NCBI GenBank assembly: GCA_030641425.1 | Contig: DAOWHM010000128.1 | Span: 1 to 5,193 of the forward strand | Length of the DNA: 5,193 bases | Origin: Candidatus Bathyarchaeota archaeon | Lineage (GTDB): Archaea; Thermoproteota; Bathyarchaeia; Bathyarchaeales; SOJC01 | Direction of reading: 5' to 3' | Shown here: piece by piece, positions 1-4,773 of the stretch | How positions within the stretch are numbered: position 1 is the stretch's first letter | Layout of the letters: every line of letters starts with the position of its first letter | Program-made: the position numbers and the translations under genes | The notes under the pieces: generated by a model | Databases searched by the model: none | What the model saw: only the letters and a program-made list of their open reading frames with translations | What the model was told of the DNA's origin: nothing

Positions 1-1
1 A

Positions 2-85
2 GGCAGAAGAGAACAGGACGTCTATGACGCTGTGCACAAACTTCACATAAAACTTGAAGAACAGCAACTTATATTCTACGAATAA
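2..85 (+). CDS. Possible 3' end of a rightward gene, cut by the left edge
   Basis: Frame 2 is open from the window edge to a TAA at 83-85 and encodes 27 residues ending in KLEEQQLIFYE. The residue mix (charged, amphipathic, no run of rare residues) looks like a helical C-terminal tail, but it is too short to assign to a family. Its stop overlaps by 10 bp the stop end of the leftward ORF at 76-363, so at least one of the two may be spurious. The start and most of the protein would lie outside the window. Confidence 0.35.
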   Translation, partial: GRREQDVYDAVHKLHIKLEEQQLIFYE

Positions 86-363
86 TCTCTGCGGGCACGT
101 TTTTTACGGTGTTCAATATAGCTGTCATAACTAACAGCACTATACCGGCGACTAAAGCGATCCAGCCACTTGGCTAAATTCTCTCTGGTATTCGCTGGCG
201 TATAGCATGTACGATATACATGTTTGCCTTCTCCACGCACTTGCTTCAAGTCCAGGGCGCATTTTATCTTTGGTTTCCGCGCCTTCAGTCTTGTGTCATT
301 TTCCATATTGCCCGACCTATTCTCATCCATCGCACTAGTTGCACTAGTGTACCTCACCATCAA
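76..363 (-). CDS. Small basic hypothetical protein (doubtful)
   Basis: This leftward ORF of 95 codons opens with TTG-ATG at 363-358 and ends with TAG at 78-76. The product is strongly basic and soluble-looking, with no membrane segment. It has a Lys/Arg-rich middle (KARKPKIK), two isolated cysteines that form no zinc motif, and a C-terminal amphipathic part with LAKWLDRFSRRYS ending in an Arg/Lys cluster. I recognise no family. No good Shine-Dalgarno precedes the first starts; an internal ATG at 306-304 has AGG about 9 nt upstream and would give a 76-residue product. It would be transcribed divergently from the cysteine-rich gene at 498. It could be a real lineage-specific gene or chance open frame; a nucleic-acid-binding role would only be a guess from charge. 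Confidence 0.35.
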   Translation of the reverse strand: MMVRYTSATSAMDENRSGNMENDTRLKARKPKIKCALDLKQVRGEGKHVYRTCYTPANTRENLAKWLDRFSRRYSAVSYDSYIEHRKKRARRDYS

Positions 364-371
364 ATACTAGT
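333..371. repeat. Cluster of three ACTAGT palindromes
   Basis: ACTAGT occurs at 334-339, 343-348 and 366-371. The first two lie in a near-tandem 8-bp repeat, GCACTAGT at 332-339 and 341-348. The cluster sits in the first codons of the doubtful leftward ORF, so it may instead be upstream regulatory DNA. No function is assigned. Confidence 0.4.
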
Positions 372-408
372 GGCGACACCTTTCAGGTTAGTGACCACTT
401 TCGTTCTT

Positions 409-431
409 TCTAAAGCCCGCGCGTCTTTAGA
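409..431. repeat. Inverted repeat 1 upstream of the cysteine-rich gene
   Basis: TCTAAAG (409-415) and CTTTAGA (425-431) form a perfect 7-bp inverted repeat around a 9-nt GC-rich spacer. It lies in the intergenic stretch 364-497. It could be a protein-binding site or an RNA hairpin. No T-run follows on either strand, so a terminator is unlikely. Confidence 0.45.
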
Positions 432-452
432 GTAGGCGAGAGGGACAATAAG

Positions 453-476
453 ACAGATAAGGCAAATTCTATCTGT
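453..476. promoter_or_regulatory. Inverted repeat 2, candidate operator before the TTG start
   Basis: ACAGATA (453-459) and TATCTGT (470-476) form a perfect 7-bp inverted repeat with a 10-nt spacer, ending 21 bp before the TTG at 498. This is where the core promoter of the cysteine-rich gene should lie, and no convincing TATA box is otherwise visible there. A dimeric regulator binding here would block transcription initiation; this role is inferred from position and symmetry only. Confidence 0.4.
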
Positions 477-497
477 AAACCATCGAGTTGACAGGCT

Positions 498-962
498 TTG
501 AATAAAGAAGATGTTGTTGATTTGGCAAAATCTTATGCAGCAAAAGGTTTTCTGTGCTCTGAGTCTGTTTTGCTGTCTGTCAGTGATGGGTTAGAAATTC
601 GTAACGATGTGATACCAAAAATCGCTACTGGGTTTGGTGCTGGTATAGGTGGGCAGGGAATGGTGTGTGGTGCTATAAGTGGAGCCATTATGGGGCTAGG
701 TCTTAAATTTGGCAGAAATGAGGTTGAAAAAAAAGATGACAAACCTTACTGGTTTGCCTTTGAGTTTCTCAAGCGATTTCGAAAGGAATGGGGTTATGTA
801 ACCTGTCGAGAGTTGACTGGTTGTGATTTCAGCACTGAAGCAGGTCAGAAGGAATATGATGATGAGAAGATGTGGGAAACAAAATGCAGAGAATACATTG
901 CAGCCGCTTCGGGCATGGCATTTGACCTAATCTACGAGAAACATGTATATGACTCTGAATAG
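498..962 (+). CDS. C_GCAxxG_C_C family cysteine-rich redox-type protein
   Basis: The 154-residue product matches the architecture of the C_GCAxxG_C_C family, small proteins of bacteria and archaea thought to be redox-active or metal-binding but without a settled reaction. The cysteines are C20 (GFLCSES), C57 in a glycine-rich segment with the CGAxxG core (residues 45-68), C103 and C109 (CRELTGC), and C130 near the C-terminus. These match the order in the family name. There is no signal peptide or clear membrane helix, so it is probably cytosolic. The start is TTG at 498: an in-frame TGA at 489-491 excludes an earlier one. No Shine-Dalgarno is evident, so the transcript may be leaderless. It stands alone on this strand, converges with the nucleotidyltransferase gene across 18 bp, and has two inverted repeats upstream. 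Length is normal and I see no frameshift. The family call is strong; the biochemical role is unknown. Confidence 0.88.
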   Translation: MNKEDVVDLAKSYAAKGFLCSESVLLSVSDGLEIRNDVIPKIATGFGAGIGGQGMVCGAISGAIMGLGLKFGRNEVEKKDDKPYWFAFEFLKRFRKEWGYVTCRELTGCDFSTEAGQKEYDDEKMWETKCREYIAAASGMAFDLIYEKHVYDSE

Positions 963-965
963 TCA

Positions 966-998
966 TTTTGATGAAGATTCTTACTCCATCAATCTTTT
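966..998. terminator. Weak bidirectional terminator candidate between convergent genes
   Basis: Short inverted repeats, TTGATG (968-973) with CATCAA (987-992) and AAGATT (974-979) with AATCTT (991-996), are mutually exclusive hairpins spanning the convergent stops. On the + strand they are accompanied by TTTT at 966-969 and 995-998. The stems are only 6 bp, so this is a tentative call. Confidence 0.2.
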
Positions 999-1766
999 AT
1001 GATCAATCTCCGCCATGATTTCATCAAACCATTGGTTAGTTTTCCGATATTTCTCTTGGAGGGAGTTCTCATCTTCGACAAAGTAGAGAGGTTTTAGTTT
1101 CTTGATTACTTCGGATGGGAGTTCATAATGTATATAGCGCATCTTAAAATCATAATGCAAGGGGCTGTATCGAATTCGCAGAGCTTCAACAAGAGTACCA
1201 AGCGTGAGACGATGATAGAGAAATAGGGCTTCCAGATGATTGCCCCTGTTGATTTCCTTCTGTACGAAATTGTTGAACATATCATATTTTGCCTGCAATT
1301 TTTTCAACTTTTCCAGTAGTTTTATGGTGAACGCTCTTTTGTACAATGGAGGAGGTGCAATTTTATCAGATTTATTGAAGTAAAACACAGCCTTTCCATG
1401 GATCTCAGGTTCCAGAAGCTTGTCTGGCGCACTGAGGGTTAAGACAGCAAGATCGATTATAAGATACTCACTCGCTCCTTCGAGTCTATAAAAGGCTTGA
1501 AAGATACCTGACCACCCAGTCTGTTTCACGTCATACTTCTGTTTGATTGAAGCCAGCGATTTCAAGGCACCCTCGACTTCAAGGAACGCCTCCTCAACCT
1601 TCTTCTCATCAACCACCAAATAAACATCAATATCGGACCATTCATCTATCCGATTGAAGGCTGCAGCACCACCTTCCCAAAAAGCATGGACATAATCGAG
1701 GGGTTCCAAAGCTTCTACTAAAACACGGATTATATTTTCACGAGTCAACATGTTTGCATCCTTCAT
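981..1766 (-). CDS. Pol-beta superfamily nucleotidyltransferase domain protein
   Basis: The 261-residue protein has an N-terminal nucleotidyltransferase fold, the type that transfers a nucleoside monophosphate from an NTP to a small molecule, protein or RNA. The signature is intact: G32-G33 followed by S44-D45-I46-D47 (SDIDVYLVV), the two metal-binding aspartates, and a likely third carboxylate D105 in the strand EYLIIDLAVL. Residues about 140-261 are predicted mostly helical and rich in Lys, Leu and Tyr, like the substrate-specifying C-terminal part of stand-alone enzymes such as the aminoglycoside or lincosamide nucleotidyltransferases. The substrate cannot be read from sequence, and resistance is not implied. 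It is longer than the minimal MNT half of HEPN-MNT pairs, and no HEPN gene adjoins it. The start is uncertain: ATG at 1766 has no clear SD, whereas ATG at 1751 has AGGA about 7 nt upstream and would remove five residues. It lies 94 bp downstream of the amidohydrolase gene, possibly cotranscribed. Confidence 0.85.
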   Translation of the reverse strand: MKDANMLTRENIIRVLVEALEPLDYVHAFWEGGAAAFNRIDEWSDIDVYLVVDEKKVEEAFLEVEGALKSLASIKQKYDVKQTGWSGIFQAFYRLEGASEYLIIDLAVLTLSAPDKLLEPEIHGKAVFYFNKSDKIAPPPLYKRAFTIKLLEKLKKLQAKYDMFNNFVQKEINRGNHLEALFLYHRLTLGTLVEALRIRYSPLHYDFKMRYIHYELPSEVIKKLKPLYFVEDENSLQEKYRKTNQWFDEIMAEIDHKRLME

Positions 1767-1860
1767 TAAGACAACTCTGGAATATCATGGAACGTTGGAG
1801 TTGAGCTTTTTTTTGTGTTGAACTTCCTACTTCCTCTGACATGTGCAACTCAAGGAAACT

Positions 1861-3285
1861 TCATTCATTCCATATGTTAAGGGGAGGTTTATGATCCTGA
1901 GGTATTGGAGCTTGATATTTCCTACCGCTGATTCTCTTTCTATATTCATCTTTAGCCTTGACTAAACTCTCCTTATTGGTCAAGAGATCGATGACTGTAG
2001 AAGCCATCACTTTGGCAGCGAAGACCAACGAGACGTGTCCAATTCCAACTCCGCTTTGGGCCACAGCCTGCCAAGAATGAGCAGGTGTTCCTAGAATCCA
2101 AGTGGCTGTTCCAAATTCAACAGTTGGAACTTGCCAACTTACATCAGCTACATCAGTGCTGCCATGACTTACTTCATGTTCACCCCATGGATCCGGAATT
2201 TCGTCGTCTACTAGCTTGTTCACAAGTTTTTCCCACGCTGGTCGCTTTGACTTCTTCAATTCAGCAGTTTTCGTCTCCGTTGTTATAGTCTTGGCGATTT
2301 CCTTGGCGAACTCCAAATCTTCTCCGGTGATCTCGGGAAGTCCTATCTCTCGCATATTGCCAACGATTACCTCTGAGATTGTATTGTTTGGGATTAGGTT
2401 GTAGCTCCCTTCTAAGAACTCCGTCTTTAGTTGTGTCCTTGTCATCATGGCAGCTCCTCTTGCGATGTCGAGAACCCAATTGTGAATGAAATCTGTTTGA
2501 GCCTTTTCAGGGGCTCTAACGTAATACCAGCTTCTAGCGTACGACGGAACAATATTGGGTTGGTCTCCCCCTTTCTCGACGACGTAGTGAATCCGCGCAT
2601 CTTGAACTATGTGTTCCCTCAAATAGTTCACTCCAATATTCATCAACTCAACAGCGTCTAAGGCACTTCTGCCCTGTTCAGGGGAAGCTGCAGCATGGGA
2701 AGCCTTCCCGTAGAAATGGAACTTAATCGAATTTACAGCTAGACAACTCCTCAAAGGCACCTCGTTCATACTGTTTGGGTGATGGCTGATCACAGCGTCA
2801 ACTTCGTTAAAGTATCCATCTCTCACCATGAAGACTTTGCCGGAGAAGTTCTCTTCTGCAGGACAGCCAAAGAATTTAACCATACCTCCGATTCCACATT
2901 TCTCCATTGCCACTTTGACTGCGATAGCTGCAGCCATGCCACTAGCCCCGTGAACATTATGTCCACATCCATGACCTGGCTTTCCATGTTCTATCGGTTC
3001 TTGCCTGGGAATTTTTTTCTGGGATAACCCGGGTAGTGCATCATACTCACCCATGATTCCGACTATTGGAGTTCCTTCTCCCCAAGTAGCGATGAATGCT
3101 GTAGGCATCCCAGCGACTTCTCTTTCAATTCGAAAGCCATGCTTCTCTAATTCGTCTCCAATAAGCTTGGCAGACTGGACTTCTATTAAGCCAAGTTCAG
3201 CTAAATCCCACAACTTGTCACTTATATTGATGATTCGATTCCTGCTATTTACAATCCAATCGATCGCGCAGTTCTTAGCGGACAT
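1861..3285 (-). CDS. AbgB-like M20-family amidohydrolase/peptidase
   Basis: This is a zinc amidohydrolase of the M20D group (AbgB, hippurate and IAA-amino-acid hydrolase relatives), cleaving an amide bond to a terminal amino acid. Numbering from ATG at 3285 (474 residues; E. coli AbgB is about 480): GEYDALPGLSQ at 79-89; GHGCGHN with ligands C107 and H109; PAEE with catalytic/ligand E144-E145; SHHPN with H168-H169; GKASHAAASPEQGRSA opening the lid/dimerisation domain (about 182-296) with H197; SHGSTDVADVSW from 373; and PAHSW with H403. All expected metal-site residues are present. No signal peptide is seen, so it is cytosolic. ATG 3285 is preferred over TTG 3297 because GGTG (3292-3295) sits 6 nt before the ATG and overlaps the TTG. 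No AbgA partner or AbgT transporter is in the window, so p-aminobenzoyl-glutamate is only one possible substrate; N-acyl or other aminoacyl amides are alternatives. Confidence 0.93.
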   Translation of the reverse strand: MSAKNCAIDWIVNSRNRIINISDKLWDLAELGLIEVQSAKLIGDELEKHGFRIEREVAGMPTAFIATWGEGTPIVGIMGEYDALPGLSQKKIPRQEPIEHGKPGHGCGHNVHGASGMAAAIAVKVAMEKCGIGGMVKFFGCPAEENFSGKVFMVRDGYFNEVDAVISHHPNSMNEVPLRSCLAVNSIKFHFYGKASHAAASPEQGRSALDAVELMNIGVNYLREHIVQDARIHYVVEKGGDQPNIVPSYARSWYYVRAPEKAQTDFIHNWVLDIARGAAMMTRTQLKTEFLEGSYNLIPNNTISEVIVGNMREIGLPEITGEDLEFAKEIAKTITTETKTAELKKSKRPAWEKLVNKLVDDEIPDPWGEHEVSHGSTDVADVSWQVPTVEFGTATWILGTPAHSWQAVAQSGVGIGHVSLVFAAKVMASTVIDLLTNKESLVKAKDEYRKRISGRKYQAPIPQDHKPPLNIWNE

Positions 3286-3323
3286 CAATAACACCAAAGA
3301 TTAGATGAGAGTAGGGAGCGGAG

Positions 3324-3340
3324 TTTAATATTTTTTTTCG
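3324..3340 (-). promoter_or_regulatory. BRE/TATA-like promoter of the amidohydrolase gene
   Basis: On the minus strand, CGAAAAA runs into AAATATTAAA (3333-3324), a purine-rich BRE followed by a TATA-like box. The box centre is about 43 bp before the ATG at 3285, which predicts initiation near 3302 and a leader of roughly 17 nt that includes the GGTG ribosome-binding site. The spacing agrees with archaeal promoters. Confidence 0.6.
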
Positions 3341-3375
3341 GGCGCTCATGCAATAAAAGTATCTCTTTGCGCGCC
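3341..3375 (-). repeat. Bulged hairpin upstream of the amidohydrolase promoter
   Basis: On the minus strand GGCGC-GCAA (3375-3367) can pair with TTGC and GCGCC (ending at 3341), leaving a 13-nt loop and a 4-nt ATGA bulge. It lies just downstream of the 149-residue gene and directly upstream of the BRE. It could be a 3' end structure for that gene or an operator; no T-run follows it on the minus strand. Confidence 0.3.
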
Positions 3376-3397
3376 TACAACTTGTGTTTCCCTAGAT

Positions 3398-3847
3398 TCA
3401 TTGAATTTCAGCACCTAGTCTATTGGGCGGTTGTCTTAGGTTCCGAAATTTGCTTATTGAGGTTTTCTTCTTTTCCCCTCCAATATACTGATCGTTTCGT
3501 GGGTCGATCTCGAAATTTGGGATTGGGCGTCCCGCTCTTTCCCACGTTCGGTCTCTGTAAGAGCCATGACTAATTCTGTCCCACATCTCTTTGGCTGGAA
3601 TCCAATAGTATGCTTCCCAATCCTTGATTTCGGGATCGTAGCATATCCAAATGTAAGAATCAACATTTTTTCTTTGGATGTTAAACCAGTAGCGACCTGA
3701 CGATCTTCGAGAGGTAACTCTAACATTAACTCTCATTCCGTCAATCTCATAAAGAGAATTGGCTATCTTCGAGTATGATAGGTTGAGTTTAATGAGAAGC
3801 CTCTCTTTCAAGTTGTTGGCTTCTAAAGGTGATAGAAGCCTCACCAT
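3398..3847 (-). CDS. Conserved-looking hypothetical protein, 149 residues
   Basis: I do not recognise this protein with confidence. It is basic and soluble, with an N-terminal helical part (residues 6-33, SPLEANNLKERLLIKL), then alternating strands rich in aromatics: residues 38-57 (ending GRYWFNI), 62-71 (VDSYIWICYD) and 77-84 (WEAYYWIP). The Tyr/Trp pattern with a strand-turn-strand ending in Pro is reminiscent of nuclease-like alpha/beta hypothetical proteins in archaea. However, no D..ExK catalytic set is visible, so a nuclease role is not supported. The last 25 residues are Lys/Arg rich and probably disordered. ATG at 3847 is well supported: GGAGTGAT (3860-3853), close to the GGAGGTGAT consensus, lies just upstream. 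It is divergent from the membrane protein gene and 112 bp upstream of the amidohydrolase start, which has its own promoter, so the two need not share a transcript. Confidence 0.72.
   Translation of the reverse strand: MVRLLSPLEANNLKERLLIKLNLSYSKIANSLYEIDGMRVNVRVTSRRSSGRYWFNIQRKNVDSYIWICYDPEIKDWEAYYWIPAKEMWDRISHGSYRDRTWERAGRPIPNFEIDPRNDQYIGGEKKKTSISKFRNLRQPPNRLGAEIQ
3818..3840 (-). repeat. Perfect 8-bp inverted repeat at codons 3-10
   Basis: GGCTTCTA (3818-3825) and TAGAAGCC (3833-3840) form a perfect inverted repeat with a 7-nt loop, inside the start of the 149-residue gene. In its mRNA the loop reads TCACCTT, which resembles the 16S anti-Shine-Dalgarno and can pair with GGTGA at the start codon. 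It is either an operator-like palindrome or a translation-control hairpin. Confidence 0.5.
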
Positions 3848-3877
3848 CTAGCATCACTCCTCTACTGTTGCCTGTAG

Positions 3878-3890
3878 GATATTAACTTTC
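3878..3890 (-). promoter_or_regulatory. Weak promoter candidate for the 149-residue gene
   Basis: On the minus strand GAAAGTTAATATC (3890-3878) offers a purine-rich BRE-like part and a TATA-like TTAATATC about 35 bp before ATG 3847. The spacing is slightly short, since initiation near 3855 would cut into the SD at 3860-3853. The call is therefore tentative. Confidence 0.3.
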
Positions 3891-3940
3891 AGCGCGGTTT
3901 CAAGCCTATTCGTTGTTCACGCCGTATGAAAGTTTCACGC

Positions 3941-3950
3941 AAATTAAATA
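3941..3950 (+). promoter_or_regulatory. TATA box of the membrane zinc-ribbon gene
   Basis: AAATTAAATA is a good archaeal TATA-like box about 45 bp before the TTG start at 3990. It predicts initiation near 3972 and a leader of about 18 nt carrying the GGTGA at 3978-3982. A TAGAAGCCTC repeat (3953-3962) lies between the box and the predicted start of transcription. Confidence 0.55.
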
Positions 3951-3989
3951 AGTAGAAGCCTCTAACTCAAGGTCGCTGGTGAGTAACCA

Positions 3990-4448
3990 TTGGGAATGAC
4001 TATTCTTAAGAAGAAGACAGGGTATGCTCTAGGTCTTTTTCTATTTGCTCTTGGAGTATTGTTATTGTTTGTAGTGCTTTGGATATGGTGGAGTCACGAA
4101 ATATTTGCATCTCAAGATATTCTATCCGACATGACCAACAGTTTTTGGGAGGAATATCCGGAAATATCCTTCGGAATTGGGTTGAGGATTGTGCACTATG
4201 CCATATCCGGTTTTGTATTTCTAATTGTTGGCATTGCCATTCTATTGGTTAGAAGGGAGAAAGTGAGAGTTACCGAAGAGGTGGCAGTCGAGTTAGGTTG
4301 TCCATACTGCAAGAATAAATGGCAGGAATACATGTCTAAAGCCCAATTAGAGTTGATGGGATATCCTCAAGTGCGAACACTTTCTCGACGAAAATGCTCT
4401 AAATGCGCCAAGTTTATCCGTCCTAAAATCACGAGTGTAGGCGAGTAA
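3990..4448 (+). CDS. Two-helix membrane protein with cytosolic zinc ribbon
   Basis: The 152-residue protein starts with Lys-rich ILKKKTG, then a first membrane helix at about 11-34 (GYALGLFLFALGVLLLFVVL, then WIWW). An outer loop of about 30 acidic and aromatic residues follows, then a second helix at about 67-87. RREK at 88-91 supports an inside C-terminus by the positive-inside rule. The cytosolic tail carries a CPYC knuckle (C104, C107) and a CSKC knuckle (C136, C139) separated by 28 residues, a typical zinc ribbon spacing. No known family is recognised; archaeal genomes hold many such membrane-anchored ribbons without assigned roles. TTG at 3990 is chosen because GGTGA (3978-3982) lies 7 nt upstream; ATG at 3996 would be 13 nt away. 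The lsm gene follows after 83 bp but has its own promoter. Function is unknown; protein or nucleic-acid binding by the ribbon is an inference. Confidence 0.82.
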   Translation: MGMTILKKKTGYALGLFLFALGVLLLFVVLWIWWSHEIFASQDILSDMTNSFWEEYPEISFGIGLRIVHYAISGFVFLIVGIAILLVRREKVRVTEEVAVELGCPYCKNKWQEYMSKAQLELMGYPQVRTLSRRKCSKCAKFIRPKITSVGE

Positions 4449-4484
4449 AGATTCAAAGCGACTTAACCTGACCTCGTATAGATA

Positions 4485-4494
4485 CATTTAAATG
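4485..4494 (+). promoter_or_regulatory. TATA box of the lsm-rpl37e operon
   Basis: CATTTAAATG is a palindromic TATA-type box centred near 4490, 42 bp before the first ATG of lsm. Initiation is predicted near 4516. GGTGG at 4527-4531 would then be the ribosome-binding site, which fits the second ATG (4541) better than the first. Confidence 0.6.
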
Positions 4495-4531
4495 ATTAAT
4501 GCTTTCACCTAATTAGCGCATACATTGGTGG

Positions 4532-4768
4532 ATGCCAAAAATGAGCGAGATGACAACCCAAATCCTCCAAGAGAGCTTGGGAAAGATAGTACTTGTGCGC
4601 TTGAGAGGTGGAAAGAGCCTTCGAGCAAAGCTGAAAGGTTTTGACCAACATCTGAACTTGGTGCTCGACGAAACTGAAGACACTTCGGATCCGGAAAACG
4701 TGAAAAAGTTAGGCATTCTCATCGTCCGCGGCGACAATGTTGTAATCATTTCACCTCCTCCTAGGTGA
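4532..4768 (+). CDS. Archaeal Sm-like (Lsm/SmAP) RNA-binding protein
   Basis: The product is a Sm-fold protein that forms heptameric (or hexameric) rings binding U-rich RNA in archaea. The Sm1 motif covers about residues 16-46, with GKIVLVRLRGGKSLRAKLKG and DQHLNLVL; H40 and N42 correspond to the uridine-pocket residues. The Sm2 motif is LGILIVRGDNVVIISP (60-75), with R66, G67, D68 and N69 as expected. The length of 78 residues is usual for archaeal SmAPs. The first ATG (4532) directly abuts GGTGG (4527-4531); the ATG at 4541 is 9 nt from it and is the likelier start, giving 75 residues (MSEMTTQ). The protein ends in three consecutive prolines encoded CCT CCT CCT, then Arg and TGA. Its last codons overlap the SD of rpl37e, so the two genes form a tight operon linking RNA metabolism and the ribosome. 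Confidence 0.96.
   Translation: MPKMSEMTTQILQESLGKIVLVRLRGGKSLRAKLKGFDQHLNLVLDETEDTSDPENVKKLGILIVRGDNVVIISPPPR
4751..4768 (+). promoter_or_regulatory. Hairpin enclosing the L37e Shine-Dalgarno
   Basis: TCACCT (4751-4756) pairs perfectly with AGGTGA (4763-4768) around the loop CCTCCT. The right arm is the SD for the GTG start at 4774, 5 nt away, and ends at the lsm stop codon. The left arm plus loop reads like the 16S anti-SD, so the mRNA may mask its own SD until ribosomes finish lsm. Translational coupling is inferred. Confidence 0.5.
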
Positions 4769-4773
4769 CCAGC

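Noticed and set aside
220..435. Rightward ORF of 71 codons with hydrophobic stretches
   Set aside because: It overlaps the opposite ORF and runs through both an inverted repeat and the presumed control region; its composition is typical of an antisense reading frame.
1807..1814. Eight-base T/A run as a promoter element for the nucleotidyltransferase
   Set aside because: On the minus strand it is pure A with no TATA-like core at the right distance from the start; a true promoter is not visible in 1767-1860.
2085..3304. Several rightward ORFs of 60-80 codons
   Set aside because: All lie antisense to the amidohydrolase, whose conserved motifs fix the coding strand and frame.
3331..3338. Run of eight T on the + strand as a terminator
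   Set aside because: No rightward gene precedes it; on the minus strand it is the A-rich BRE part of the amidohydrolase promoter.
3454..3726. Second leftward ORF of 90 codons inside the 149-residue gene
   Set aside because: It is out of frame with the gene that has the strong SD and is compositionally like a shifted-frame reading.
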